From: Clytia hemisphaerica
Taxonomy: Eukaryota; Cnidaria; Hydrozoa; Leptothecata; Clytiidae
DNA: 64,000 nucleotides
Direction of reading: 5' to 3'
NCBI GenBank assembly: GCA_902728285.1
Contig: CACVBU010001038.1
Span: 700,742-764,741 of the forward strand
Below, in pieces: positions 10,398 through 22,734 of the stretch. Within the stretch, counting starts at the first letter, position 1. Each line of letters begins with the position of its first letter. The notes beneath the pieces were generated by a model that was not told where the DNA came from, did not search any database, and saw only the letters and a program-made list of their open reading frames with translations. The translations under genes and the position numbers were made by a program.

Positions 10398-11959
10398 TGG
10401 TAAGAAAAAGAGGAAATATACACATTCGAGTAAGCACGCATTGTAAGCATTTCATGTTTGCAATATTTAATCACACTTAAAAGCCGATTCTTGACTATCC
10501 ATGTTTTGTAATACCGTCGACCGCAGCGGTGGTCAGAAACTGTTAACGCTTCGACGCTTACCCCGGGTGCGAGGCCCTTTTCGCCCAGTATGTTCCATTC
10601 AGTCAGCTATATGATTGATAGATCTCGTGCAATGTTCAAAGTTTCCAAGGAAGTCAGGACGGAAGTGCTGGCAAATTATGAGATTATCCTTTTGGTAAAT
10701 TTTAGGGCCTAATTATAGAATTGCATCGTCATCAAATTTGATAACGTTTGATTTATACTTTGTTTATTTTTGTCAAATCTCTACCAGTAATTTAATAATT
10801 AAAGGATCAGTTTAACGAGCTCGTAAAGTAATTGATAATTTCCACATTTACAAGGTTTTTTCAAGACTAGCATCAAAATATCGAATTTAAACTTTAGTTT
10901 TAGTCAATTAAAAAGCATGTTTTGAACAAATGAAGGGTGATTGAGTTTCGGGGTTTTGACTTTTGTAAAATGGAGCCTGATCATGTTCTTAGTTATAAAT
11001 ACCAACAAAAAAATACATGGATTCCTTTATCATGTTTGATTCATTTTTTCACATGAACTCTGAGGTGCTTCGTCATTTTTAAAACTCTTGGCCCTTGTCA
11101 ATCCATCAATGAATAGAATCTAGAAATGATCAGAATTGTGTTGTCTAACTGTCTTGTTCAAATTGCCAAAATATCATGACGTAAAATGAACAAGTTTAAA
11201 ACCTTAAAATGTTTCGTGCTAGTTAGGGTCCTTTTCAGACTCGGATGATAGGGTCGACTTGTAGTAATTTTTGCCATTAATCAGAGCGATCTTTGAAAAA
11301 ATCCGACAGGGTCCAAATCTGTTCAACGGCATTCATAAATTCCGTCTGTTTGGGTTCATTTGTTGATCTCGACTCCCGTGGTACATTCTCGCCAGCCGCT
11401 AAAAGGATATTCCGTGCTTTAAGATAATCTTTTGTTGTTTCACTGTAATTAATGATTTGTCTCCTTGGTTAAAAGTTGGTCGTTTTGGTTTTAATAAATA
11501 AACATAAATCCATAATGTACCATTCCTTTAATGAAATTGTAACATCTTTAATTAGGCATTGACTCCTCACAAACCCACCAAAACAGTTAGGTCATTTATC
11601 ATTTTGGTCATGTGCTATGTAGAGACAGTTATCTGATTATGTAGGTTACTGAGGTTTCCTGTTTTCAATTTTCTTCCCTTACTTCTTCTGTACAATTTAC
11701 ATATTTGAGAAGTGATTTCATTTCATGTATTTTAAGGTTCTCGAGTCTCTTGTTAGCCTGGATACCACGTAATATTTCTGCTACCACGCTGTTTTTGATA
11801 GACTGGTTGTAATGATGATTTCTATCTAATAGTATTCATCACCGTAAACACTCTCTAGTTCGACATTCTACTATTCGATGCGCTCCTGTGAAAATACAAT
11901 CCCCTTGTTGATACGAGCCCTTCCGAAGTATGAATTCCTCCTTTTTCAAGTCGGAACGC
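10398..11959. other. Intergenic stretch, nothing recognised
   Basis: AT-rich with no exon-like open frame bounded by splice sites and no clear repeat ends. Confidence 0.35.
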
Positions 11960-12250
11960 TTAGCGCTGTCAACCATGCTGTACCATGATGCATAGTGGTG
12001 GCATTCGAACTACGCGGCAGAGCATATAGCTCGTTGCAGGTGCAGAACGGAATTAGTAACGACACACACCAGTGTCTGACATATCACCCACACTCTTGTA
12101 TCAGAGTAGTGGTACCCAATTCCCCTCACATGATATGGGTTGACCCGGGTGAAGGTGTGTACAAGTGAACTGTAGTGTTACAATGGGAATCGAACTCGGA
12201 GACCTCCCAGACGGGAGTCAAGAGCAATGACCACCACACCACTACGCCAA
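11960..12250 (-). mobile_element. tRNA-derived SINE (family 2)
   Basis: Read on the minus strand, the head is TTGGCGTAGTGGTGTGGTGG (A-box-like) followed about 45 bases later by GAGTTCGATTCCC (B box), at about 12183-12250. A non-tRNA body follows (CACCCGGGTCAACCCATATC and so on) down to about 11960. The anticodon region does not fold as a normal tRNA (CTCCCGTCTGGGAG stem), so it is a SINE head rather than a tRNA gene. Confidence 0.6.
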
Positions 12251-12327
12251 ATCGAATGATAGAGCGTAACTGTGTTAACTTTCATTTTAAAACTCAGGGT
12301 TTGTTGGTTATCTAGTTTTCGCACCAG

Positions 12328-12564
12328 ACCAACAAAGGTCTAATCAAGGGCTTCCGTAGAAACACAAAGCTAATTCTCGGCGGGAATTTTCTCCTAAGAA
12401 GTCACGTGAAACCACGAGATTTCGTTGGTTTGAATGATGAGGAACATTTTCTTCACCTTATTCCAGAAAAAATTCATGAAGAAATTTTGCTGGATTTTTA
12501 TACGAAGGGAAGTCTGCGTATTCGAATATTTTTTCGACAAACAACTTCCTCGTCAAAAGATCAG
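12328..12564 (+). CDS. Candidate isolated coding exon, unrecognised
   Basis: An open stretch of 79 codons lies between a plausible acceptor (TTTTCGCACCAG ending at 12327) and a donor (CAG|GTAGAA at 12564/12565), in phase 0 at both ends. Its codons give a charged, protein-like sequence including GLNDEEHFLHLIPEKIHEE and an Arg/Phe-rich end. No domain was recognised and no neighbouring exon was found, so it could be an orphan exon, a decayed gene or chance. Confidence 0.25.
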
Positions 12565-12639
12565 GTAGAAATCTCTTCACGAATATTGTCGTTATTAGCT
12601 GAGTAGGTCTTTTAAAAAGACGTGATGACATTGTGTAGA

Positions 12640-15085
12640 GAAGAAAAAAATGTCATTTTCTTGACAAAGTACACTGATTACAATATTGCTTGCACAATTT
12701 TAATATTTCATTCTCTTATTGGCCGGTATGTTCTCCAAATAAATGAATGAACTGAATATTAAATTCTGATTAGGCAACAAACGTAAATAAAGTCCTTAGT
12801 ATTTTGATTGAGTTTACTCATATCTGTGACTGTCTCATGAAATGAAAAACCATCATTGATTCAAACGTGACCTGAATGGGGTATTGCCAACAATCGTGGG
12901 GTATTCAACGACAATCGTGATCAGCTTAATGTTTGATATCTGCCCACACAGGATTATCAATTCTGATAAGCGTGTAGGTAGTTGAGGAAATCTCGGTAAT
13001 GCCAACTTGATTCGATTGTTTAAGAAAGAATAAATAAAAATATCTTAGATAAATAAACTGGAAGTGCGTGACTTCAGCCGCCCACATTTTACAACTCTCC
13101 GCCTCCCACCTCTTGTTTGTAAATCCGTTGTTGTTGATTTCAAAGGAGAAAAATATCTCTTGAATGAACGTGAGTTTAGTATTAGTGCAGAAAAACGGAA
13201 AAGGAAGTTTTAAAATTCACCATAACATATAGAGAGCTGTTTTATTCTTCAGGACCCTTTCAGAGAGTGGGTTGATCTTTTGTATCTCAAATTAATGAAA
13301 GGAAATCTTACTGTCTGTACATACCCCCATTTATGTCCTCCCCCGCCCGGTCCCCAGCAATTGTAAAACTACTTTATAGAAATTACGATGATTCTTTCCG
13401 AAAAAGTGAAATGAACAAAATAATTCCTGGGGGATAATTGGTAATTTAAAGGCAAAATGCCTTAAACAGGCATTAGACACATAGTTGCCAAATTCCATGA
13501 TGGTGGTTTATTCTTAATTTTCTGGTCAATTTATCATGAATATTCTTATAAAGTATATTCTTATGTGCACACAGATTCCATAAAGGATACAAGGTATAAG
13601 AAATATTCCAAAGATAGGTCTTGACAGATTTTTCGGAAATTTTCCTGATGTCTTTCTACTGGCTCGTGCCATTAATGATTTAATGGATCAATCAGACTTA
13701 ATTAGGAATTGGTGCCTCCAGCCTAATTATTTAATACGATTTTGATTTATGACATTCATCAAATTGTAACATTAACATTTTGAAGGAATCCAAAAGTATT
13801 AAAAGATTTTTTCTTCCAGATATTCAAATACTTTGGTCGTTTCATAATTTACTGGTTATCATAGCGTCAATTAGACTTTTTGTTAATTGAAAGCCATTAT
13901 GGCTTGATTTGGTGAAATTTTCTCCATTTTTGCATACGTGGAAACGAGATTTTCATGATGGTTCTGTCTAAATAGTTCAACGGCATACCAAGGTAGTGAT
14001 GATCAGGGCTGAAATTCGGAGAGGTCACAGTAAGGGAGGGGTTACCTAATAACAGCTGTTCATAATTTTCTTACACGCACGGTATACCTCTGAAGGTGCT
14101 TGAAAATTAAACATCTGAGGAAAATAGTCCTCCCGCGGAAAATTCTACAACAAGAATCTTGTTGTGCGCCGGATATGAAAAACTGATATGGCGCCCTATT
14201 CATAAACAGAATCACACAACTTTTTTGTCATTCCCAGTCCTTTTGGACGAACGCGGTCCTTACGATTTCGAGATTGCATGTTCGTCAGATTGTTTGTTTT
14301 AACACATCCCTTTAGAGCTTCAGCGTGGTGTGCAGAAAACAATCACAATCTGATCTCAGGTTAGGGAGGGGTGGTTAGGTTAGCAAAATAAGACAAGTCT
14401 TTATTTACTATCCATCAAAGTTTCTAATAAACTTCTTTTGGCTTTAAAGTGAAAGGGTAAGAATTCGCTGAGAGATTTTGTTTACTGTATTTTTATACGG
14501 TTTTATACCGAGAACATTTTTTGGTTAGTACCACGTGAACCACTAGAGAACAAGGAGACGCCTCATCGACTTTATATTGAAATCACTACCTAGGTTGCAA
14601 AATTGCTGACAAGCTTATCAATTACTGTCTACACAATTCCCCTTACATGGCATGATACTCACTATACCACTGCCCCTACTACTCGATATTTACACACAAA
14701 TTGACCCTATCTTAGCAACCCAATTATAAATTCGTAATGCCATCAGTTTCTTGGCGGGTCTTTTATTTTTCTTGATCGCTATGGTACAAAACCTTCCTTT
14801 GATATCAAACATCACGAATTTACGAAATCTAATTTTACCAAGCCTATAAAATAAGTATGATTCGTTGTTAATGGACTTTAAATAGTTTGTTTTTCGAAAT
14901 GGTTTCACAACAGAATTGGGACTAACAAGGTTACATTTCCTTGTGACAGAAATATTTCAAAATCACAATTCACCTTAATTTCCTTTTGACAAATTAATAC
15001 ACAAATGACTACACATCCCCTGTCTGTAATCTTATGGAACTCGACTATTGAATTTGTAATATTCTCAAAATGTTTTTTTTATTAA
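12640..15085. other. Intergenic stretch, nothing recognised
   Basis: No coding exon, RNA gene or complete repeat seen. G-rich phrases 'taagggaggggtta' (14030) and 'ttagggaggggtgg' (14364) recur, but no inverted ends were found. Confidence 0.3.
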
Positions 15086-15330
15086 AGCTTTAACGAGCCC
15101 CCCCCCCCAAAAAAAACGGTTCTCGTGATGGCGTGATAGGGACCTTTTTCTTGCGTGATTACGTGATTTGGAAATGTTTTCTTCGTGATTGCGTGATCAG
15201 AGGTCAAAGATTTTTGAGCCGTGATGCGTGATTTGGACTTTTTCAAAGGGATGCGTGATTATCCGAACTTTTTGCTGACTTTCGTGAATGAAGACAAAAA
15301 ATTGAGTGATATCGTGATCAGACTTACCGC
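15086..15330. repeat. 'GCGTGAT' phrase repeat
   Basis: About ten imperfect occurrences of gcgtgat/cgtgatt/cgtgatc, spaced irregularly at about 12-45 bp, follow a poly-C/poly-A run (about 15100-15117). It ends before TTACCGCTGGGGGTGGCCC. It looks like an old simple-sequence-derived or transposon-internal repeat with no coding content. Confidence 0.5.
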
Positions 15331-17451
15331 TGGGGGTGGCCCTTCAACTTAAGTTGAATCAGTGGAATTTTAAATCTCCAACCATAGGGTATAAGCTTGA
15401 ATGATAGAGGGTAGCAGACAAATACAATACAATACAATTCTTTGTACTACAAAAGTCTCGATTCACGGAACGCCTTGTGAGCTTAAGTCGTGATTGCAAA
15501 ACCTTCAATTCCCTCTGGGAATTACTAAACTCTTGAAAATCCTTTTTTTTTTCCTGGCTTTTTGGAGTTGAGTTCAGATTCCCACAGTTTAAATAAGAAC
15601 ATTTTGGATGAAATTTTTGAAAATAGAAATAAGAATGTCGTAAGAACATGACCAGCCTGAGAATTAGCTTAAAATTATCTGAATTCATAAGAACATTTTG
15701 TAATTGCAGTAATTCCTTTTCTACCCCAACTTTCGATTAAAGCAGGATTGTTTCACTTGAGGGCCAAATTTTATAGGAAAAGGGGATCTGAAAATTTAAG
15801 AAAATAATTTCAAGTACGCCAATAAGAAAATTTAATTCTTAAAATGGCTCAGCCCTAAGCAAGACCTTCCAATGCAAAAATGTTTTCTCTGCCTCTCCGG
15901 ACCTTTATAACTCACGGGTCCAAATGGACTGTTTTGTCTTTTAGCTATTACTCCTTATATTAGCAAGGAAGAAAACCTTTTGAAGAAGGGGGGGGGGGTT
16001 TCCTTTATTAAATTAAGAGCCTGTTGATAATACCATCAATTGGAGCTGATTGGAGACTTTTTTTTGCTTTTATAGTTCTTTCGTTATAAAGGGGTGTATC
16101 AAAATATTCTCAATTTGAAAAACAAGCATGTTTAGCTCACCAAAACTTCATCCCGATCCCGATGATTCTTTTGTTTTGATTTTATGCACGGAACTCAAAA
16201 ATTGAGACTAGATTGGACATCAACGCAAATCCTCTCCTTCCTATTCAATTATCCATTCCAGTCTTTATATTCGAGTTCCGTGTTTTCCCGCCTTTATGCA
16301 CTCCGCACGGAATCGACGTCACCCTCCACCGCAGTGCGATAATTTTCGACAAACTCAAAGTGTAACTGACCATGAAACAAAGAAAAAATTTGGTTTGTGG
16401 GAACTGGCTACAGTTGGTCATGATCTAGTCAAATTAGAACCTTACCGTCTCCGGTAAAACACACATACACAAACTCGGTAATGACCCAAATAAAGATTCT
16501 CCTTCATAAACTTCGGATCTCCTTAGACCTGCTACTAATATTGGTTGATTATCAAATTGAGATCGATTTATAATGGTTTTGCTTCACATGTCTGAAGAGG
16601 GGTGGCTTAAATCTTATCTTCAATTAGCTAGTGCTTGCAATGCCAAAACGCAAGATGAGGTTTCAGGCCCCTTTAAATGATCTATTTTCTTAATGTAGCT
16701 TAAAAAGCTATTTCTCAATATATCTGTCATCTTAAAACAAATAGGCCTTCTTCTGAAAAAGAAGATGAATATTTTAGGCTCAAATTAAAGATAATCAATG
16801 ATTTCATCAAAATTTTACTTAAAATTATTTATTAAAATTTAGCTCGTTATTTACAATTCTACTTTTTAAATTAATAAAATTTGTACAAATCAATCATCTA
16901 TGATAATATAGCCAATATACAAATCGCCAAACGAAGCCACCTGGGCTCGAATGACCAGCTTTGGTTTTTATCACAGATCTCACTCGTTATTTGTGACGTA
17001 ATAAACCATCAAATTGGATTTTCGGTATCAGCAATCCTCAGATCGTGGTATCATTACCAAGCTCCTTTTAGGAATAGATTAAATGTTTTTTTCCTGTCTT
17101 ACAGTATCTTTTTATTTGCTGAAATTATCTTTTTTTTTGTCATTTCTCCCCGGGATACACAATGCGCTCAATGTTTTCCAATCGCACCACTTAGCTATTC
17201 TTCCTCCTTCATGACGTTGATTTTTCGTTTGGGAAGTTTCTACTTCTTTCAAAGTGTTTCGGTGTTTTCCAAATGGCGTTCAAAATTTTCTTCAGATCTT
17301 TGATTTCTGAGAAGAGATTAGTAAAGATCATTTAACAAACTTGCTACAAAACTTGAATGGAAAAAAAACGTGCGAACCCGTACCTTTAAGAACCAGGAGA
17401 TTTGCTTTAGCTCAGCTAAAAATGAAAAATACGATCAAGTTTTGTAGAATA
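15331..17451. other. Intergenic stretch, no supported gene
   Basis: Contains a 140-codon open frame at 16881-17303 (+), hydrophobic and low in charged residues with no recognisable domain. It is treated as chance. A G-run sits at about 15990-16000. Confidence 0.3.
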
Positions 17452-17605
17452 CCTTATCGAGGAAAACTTCGTCGGGGAAAATTTTCGCCGGGGAAAAATA
17501 TTCGTTACTTGCTGGTTTTGGTAAACGCATTAAGGCCGGGGAAAAATATTCGTCACTTGGCCGAAATTTCGTCACTTTTCCCCAACGAAGTTTTCCCCGA
17601 TAAGG
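17452..17605. mobile_element. MITE, CCTTATCGGGG family, copy 2
   Basis: The ends CCTTATCGAGGAAAACTTCG and GAAGTTTTCCCCGATAAGG are inverted repeats flanked by TA (17450-17451, 17606-17607). It shares with copy 1 (10214-10397) the core 'cttgctggt...ggtaa(g/a)cgcattaag' and 'tcgtcacttttcccc'. About 100 bp downstream of the ShK gene stop. Confidence 0.85.
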
Positions 17606-17706
17606 TAGCCGCTCTTGAGCAATCTGTGGACTCTAAGACTCATATCGTTTTAGATTCTCTCTAAAGTTTTGGTTATATATGTAAAGGCATATATAAAGTA
17701 AAAACA

Positions 17707-19744
17707 CTAAAATTTCATTTGGTACGTACTTTTTTCAGAGTTCTTTGAGCACATTCCGCAAGTTTGCGGACAAAATTTGCTCATGTATCGTTCATAGTCT
17801 TCGCATAAGTAAGCCACTCCTTTACATGTTGGCCGTTTGTCTCGACATTCTTTGTTCGGTCTGTCTGTAAGAAATAAAAAGAAAATAATTTGCATTCTAA
17901 TCTCCATGATTTGAGCCCCTTTAATATGTAGTAGCTCTTCATAACTTCATGTCTTCGTTTCCTTCGAATCATAAAATCGTGCTGATACCGTGAGAATTGT
18001 AAAATCTAGATTAAATACACCTTAACAACTGCGAAATCCAATCCTTTTTTGACACATTTTTCTATTTTTCTAAATTCGAACGGCGTTTTATTAGAATGGA
18101 GGAAGGCATATGACGACCAATAAGGAAGGAATGAATGAATCTCTCATTGACAACAAAAAACAAATCATCATTTTGATTTGATGCAAGTGTGTGTTTGCGG
18201 TAAAACATTTTCGCGTAATCAAACCGGTCATCAAAAACCCGTTAAAAGTCCATCATTTCAATGACATATTTCTTGTTTTTTTAATGTGCGTATGATGTCT
18301 TTTTGATTGATCACTAGGTTTCTTTATAATCCTTTGTGAGAGCATTTTAACCGCCATTTTAGGTTATCTACCACCGTCAGCGGTTATTCTGAACCAGACA
18401 CGGGGAAGTTCATTTTACGTTATACACGTTTTTTTTATAATAGCATCCAAAGTTTTGAGGCCTACCATCGATGTTCTTAACTTTTTGGGTTTTAAGCCTA
18501 AAAGGGTTCTTATTTTCACCATTTTGTGACCATTTTTAACCATTTTCCTAAAAAATAGAGTGTTTTCGAGTCCGCAAAGCCTTAAAATGTTCTTAACTTG
18601 TTCTTAGCATTTTGGCCATCAAAGCTTTATGTTCTTATATAGTTTGTTTTTATAAAAAAAACGTGTACCCAGTTTTAAAATTAGAATTCGTGATATTCAT
18701 GACGTGTTGTTTTTTTGCACCCAAAAAAGAGAGGATGATTTTCACTCATTTTGAAAAGAATTTTTGATAAATTGAATTAGTGGGGCAAAGAGGTTTTCAA
18801 GGTACGCATTTTAAGTCTCAAGTCAATAAAGGGTACCATATTAATTCCATTTTGTGTCTGAAAAGAAAATTTTTTGCTGTGACTACTATTGATAAAGTTA
18901 AAAGCTTCCGCTAATCCATGATTAATTATGTACACCGTCTGTAATGAAGTATCTTATTCTAATTTCCATCCATTACTCCGAGATAATGGCCCACCATCGA
19001 TTATCATGCATATTTCTCGCATTCTCCCAGGTGTCACACCCGGGGGGGGGGGTTACTTAGGCAAGTGAAGGGTACGGGTATGTGCTGCCTAGGGTGCCTT
19101 TTTTGGGACTTTTGGAAAAACCAGAAAATTGAATTTCAGTCCCACTTAGGGTCGGAAAAATAGGAAAATTTCTACTTTTTGCTCCTTGAAAGATCAAAAT
19201 TTGATCAAATTAGTCCCATTAAGGGTCGTAAAAATCGTAAAACTTTCCTATTTTTTCTCTTTATTAATCCCGCTAAGGGTCCAAGGGTCGAAAGTCGAGC
19301 GGCACATACCCGTCAGCTCGCAACCCTAGTACCCCTCCCCGGGTGTCATATTAGGTTTAAAGGGTTGCTATTATACTCGCTTTTTTGTTGATTTTGCAAG
19401 CACGATCATCACTAGTTTAAAGTCCAGATTTGGGTTTGTCATTAAGTCTTTCTAGATCCCAAGCGGGTTGTATTTGGAAAAATCATTGAAATCCTCAAAA
19501 TCACGTGAATACCTTTCATATTTATTTAGAACAACAACTAGAATGTATAATGTACCCTTGCTTTAACTCTTATTCTTAAATAGGATCTCTTTTCATAAAT
19601 ATCAGAAAATCTCTTACAATTTAAGCTGATCTATAGTCAATCAAATGGCTACATACCTTTATCGTTTGGTCCTTTCTTTGATGGCATTGAACAAGCAGTT
19701 GCCAAAAGAACACAAAAAATTGCCAATGTCAAATACATCTTCAT
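17707..19744 (-). CDS. Small secreted single-ShK-domain protein (2 exons)
   Basis: Exon 1 (19657-19744) encodes 29 residues: a short Met-Lys start, a hydrophobic core (LTLAIFCVLLATACS), then a Lys/Pro-rich stretch. This is a textbook signal peptide. Exon 2 (17707-17864) follows in phase 1, adding one six-cysteine ShK/SXC domain: cysteines at 36, 43, 50, 61, 65 and 68 in the usual spacing, ending CPQTCGMC. Total about 81 residues. ShK domains occur in secreted cnidarian and nematode proteins, including ion-channel-acting peptides and astacin proteases; here the domain stands alone. An Arg-Tyr pair (55-56) lies in the loop where channel-blocking members carry Lys-Tyr. Function is unproven and could be structural, immune or venom-related. 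A GTACGT near the end of exon 2 could act as a donor, giving a longer product. Confidence 0.85.
18425..18665 (+). mobile_element. MITE family A, intact copy
   Basis: The ends CACGTTTTTTTTATAA and TTATAAAAAAAACGTG are inverted repeats with TA on both flanks (18423-18424, 18666-18667). About 241 bp. This copy defines the family together with 29987-30216. Confidence 0.8.
19034..19346. mobile_element. MITE-like element with ACACCCGGGG ends
   Basis: The left end ACACCCGGGGGGGGGGGTTAC and the right end GTACCCCTCCCCGGGTGTCA are inverted. Subterminal GGGTATGTGC blocks are also inverted. A second copy in opposite orientation is at 7385-7560. Confidence 0.6.
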
Positions 19745-20759
19745 TGTTGCTTTTTGTTCTGTATTTTACAAAAGTGTTGTATAGTTGTTTAGTTGTTAAT
19801 GCTTTAATCTCCAGTTCCGAAATGATGCATTACCATACATTGTGATCTTTCTTATATACTGCTCTCTGACAGCTACGGTGATTTATGACTGAACGTTTGT
19901 GTGGAGAGAGGCGGGTCCAATTTGCCACAATTATTTTCTAAAGACATTCGTTTTCATTAACAAAAAAGAACAATAGTAATTGATTATGAAGTAATTGATA
20001 TTGAATAATGGTTCTTTTATTCCTTGGTTTTAATGTCCTTCTATTTTTCAACGAATTTTGTTCGGTTGGATAATTAAGAGTCGATAACGAGGCTCGGAAA
20101 TGAACCAATCCGTAATTATTGAACGACGACAAATATTTCATTTATGTAAAGAATACCTTCTCTCATTAATTACCCATTTTGCGATGCTTTGCTTTTTGTT
20201 ACCACCGGCTAGCCTAGTTTAGCCTCTTCTCTTTGCAGCTAGATTTTTAACCTTATTTTAACCGACTTATAGAGGCCTAGACAAATCCTTCCTGGTCTTG
20301 TGGTTTATTAGTTATACATGTCTATCGGACTACTATTTCTGATTTAAAGGAATCGTCCGAATCGGGCAAACGTATTCTAAGTTCTGCGATCAAAGGTGAA
20401 AACAGACTTTAGACGACACATTTAAATTTGTCCTCCTCCTTATACTATATCGTTTGCGGTTTTGTAGAGGTCTTCGATTCAGACTAGGGACCTAGGAGTA
20501 CCTGGGATCTAGGGATTACCAATAAGTGTGGACCAAGGTTTTTGTAAATCTTCCCTCAAAATCTAAAGGAATTTGTCAATCCTTAGAGAGACTTATTTGA
20601 CTGAAATTTTTCCACCTATAAAGAGACTTTGAAGTAGCATATAAATGACCACGCCTTTTTATCCAGGTATCTTCACCGGGTTTTTAGGATTCGGAAAAAT
20701 ATCTACTAGCATAAGTGCTAAAGATAAAATGGCCAAATAGGATGTTCCATTTTAAAAGA
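19745..20759. other. Upstream flank of the ShK gene, nothing else recognised
   Basis: Presumably holds the promoter of the ShK gene (read leftward). On the minus strand TATATAAGAAAG occurs near 19845-19858, about 100 bp upstream of the start codon, a plausible TATA box. No other gene seen. Confidence 0.4.
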
Positions 20760-20763
20760 CCAT

Positions 20764-21020
20764 ACAGGGGGGAGATAAGAACCTTTATAAGTCATAAGAA
20801 GATTGTTGAAAATGTGTCGATACCCCTGAAAAATGGCGAAATTTGTGAAAGTACCCTTGGAAAGATTATTTTCATACCTTAAAGTGAGGGTGGATAAACT
20901 GAAATCAGTCTTTTACCCGCTGGAAATTTTAAAATAACTTTTTACCCCTTAAAAAAATGAAAAAAGACCCCCTGGAAATTTTTCTCGGATTACCCTCTGG
21001 GAATGTTCGTCCACCCCCTG
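20764..21020. mobile_element. Short-TIR element with CAGGGGG ends
   Basis: Bounded by CATACAGGGGGG and CCCCCTGTATG with TA next to each CAGGGGG. The interior repeats 'taccc.ctgg/ggaaa' phrases. Likely a decayed TA-target MITE; boundaries are approximate. Confidence 0.45.
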
Positions 21021-21963
21021 TATGAAATGGCCCAATGAAAATGGATACTGAAACAGAATTTACTTCCAGCCACACCAGATTTTTTAAAAGTGATAAACGT
21101 TTCCTGTTTGTCTGGTATTTTCACACTAACCATTTGCGGCCTGTCAAATATGAGACAGCAGACATATCTTGCTAAAACTAAATTGTCACCATGTTTGACA
21201 GTTGTCCACCTGCGCGGTACACCCACGTTCAGACTCAAGCTGGCTTTGGCTCATAGTTCGGAATATATTGTAATTAAAAGACTTTTACACTAATTTGTAG
21301 TGAGAAAACAATATTCTTATGATGGTTGTTTCGGTACCGTTTTAAAAGGTCAGAAAAATTTCGTTAACCTTTTTCAAAATATTATGGGGGAGATACAGGA
21401 ACAATATGCGATATTCATGGCGCGGAGAACCCTAAAAAAGACCTTGCGTTTGCCACTAATTTTGAACTTAAACAATAAAACTATTGGTAAACGGGCTTTT
21501 TTGTGTGCTTCCGTGAGAGAGAGTGAATTTGAGAAATTTCGTGTCCAGAGTTGAATCTTTCGGGAAAAGACGTGATTCTTATTGTATTTGCCTTATTTCA
21601 TAAAATTGAAATCCCATGCTTAAGATTTTAAACCTGATTTCTTTTCTGCACCTGATCAACATCGAGGTCGAAAAAAAAACACCGTCCTGTTAACTCTTTT
21701 TAACTTCACCTTAATTGAACCTCGTGTCTAAATATATGTAAAAGTTATTAGGCAAAACATGTTAAAAACTTCAAACTTTTGAACTTTGTGACTGCAATGG
21801 TGAATTTAAGTTATATGTGAAATTGCCACACTATTGAATGTAGCTAACCATATGAGCAGTGCTACTTTCAATTCATACTCATTTTGAGAAAACGTTATGT
21901 TAATTTGGAATTTTTTAAGTGAAAGCATACACGTTTTTTTTTTATAAGAACAAACTATATAAG

Positions 21964-22734
21964 TATACGTATCCCTTACGCTGGCCCGACAGGAGAACAA
22001 CTTGTTTCTGCATTAAAAAGAAAATTAAAGTTTTGTCTCAAGAAAGACACTAATGTCATGTTTCGAGTAATCTATTCAACACACAAAATTGGCTTCTACA
22101 CCAACATGAAAGACCCAACACCCTTGAAGTTCAAGTCGAACATTGTTTATCGATTTATCTGCCCTGGTTGTCGTGCCTCTTATGTCGGCAAAACGGAGAG
22201 GAATTTATTCACGCGATGCTCAGAGCATGCTACAAAGAAGGAGAGTGCAGTTCTCGAACATTTGAAGGAGTGCTCTGAAGTCAAGTTTATAACTACCCTC
22301 CTGACGCTTGGTATTGAAAAGCCTAATTTTCGCTCCATCTACATAAATCTCGTAAATGATAATACGTCAGTAATTGATTCCAGTGATAATTGGTCATCAC
22401 TTCTATACAAAGAAGCTTTACATATCAAAAGACTGAAACCTATTTTGAACAACGGCCTAAAAGCCTCTAGAGAATTATACCTTTTTTAACTACTTTTTAT
22501 TACGACCTTGTCTTTTAACCATTTTACAATTTTAATAGCCTTCAATTAGCGCATTTTTTTTTTCCAATTTTTCACATAAGTAGCAACTTTGTAATTTTAC
22601 ATTTTACAATCCTGAAAGATGAGTGAAGTTATGCTCGAAATATAGATATTTTATCAAACATCAATTCGTTGTCAATTTTCTGATCAAGATTATGATAATG
22701 AATTCACTATTCGGAATCTCTTTCGTACTCTTTT
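21964..22734 (+). mobile_element. 5'-truncated Penelope-like element with 12-bp target duplication
   Basis: The insertion is flanked by identical AAACTATATAAG at 21952-21963 and 22735-22746. The open frame enters at the left border already in phase and encodes only the C-terminal end of the element, so it is a 5'-truncated retro-insertion. The coding part is described separately. The non-coding 3' tail contains GATGAGTGAAGTTATGCTCG (about 22619). Confidence 0.85.
21965..22489 (+). pseudogene. GIY-YIG endonuclease domain of a Penelope-like reverse transcriptase (5'-truncated)
   Basis: An open frame of about 174 codons, with an internal Met at 22058. It begins with a connector (IPYAGPTGEQLVSALKRKL), followed by KDPTPLKFKSNIVYRFICPG, then C..SYVGKTERNLFTRCSEH, the GIY-YIG-like core with a Zn-finger-like cysteine pair, and ends LYKEALHIKRLKPILNNGLK. 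This order is typical of the C-terminal endonuclease of Penelope-like elements. The reverse transcriptase itself is absent. The frame is uninterrupted, so the insertion is fairly young, but the protein cannot be functional as a complete element. Confidence 0.8.

Larger units (their letters stand above)
17865..19656 (-). other. Intron of the ShK gene with three repeats
   Basis: Donor GTATGT (reading down from 19656) and acceptor TTACAG (17865-17870). It contains a fragment of the CACCTTTTCGACCG-family MITE (about 18030-18075), a MITE family A copy (18425-18665) and the repeat at 19034-19346. Confidence 0.7.

Noticed and set aside
12183..12250. Possible tRNA gene on the minus strand
   Set aside because: The central arm is a GGGAG/CTCCC stem without a normal anticodon loop and the element continues into a SINE-like body.
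16881..17303. 140-codon open frame on the + strand
   Set aside because: Hydrophobic, no domain, no splice or homology support and no coding-like neighbours; best explained as chance in AT-rich DNA.
20990..21293. Overlapping open frames on both strands near 21.1 kb
   Set aside because: Neither has recognisable domains, and splice boundaries do not give a consistent exon.
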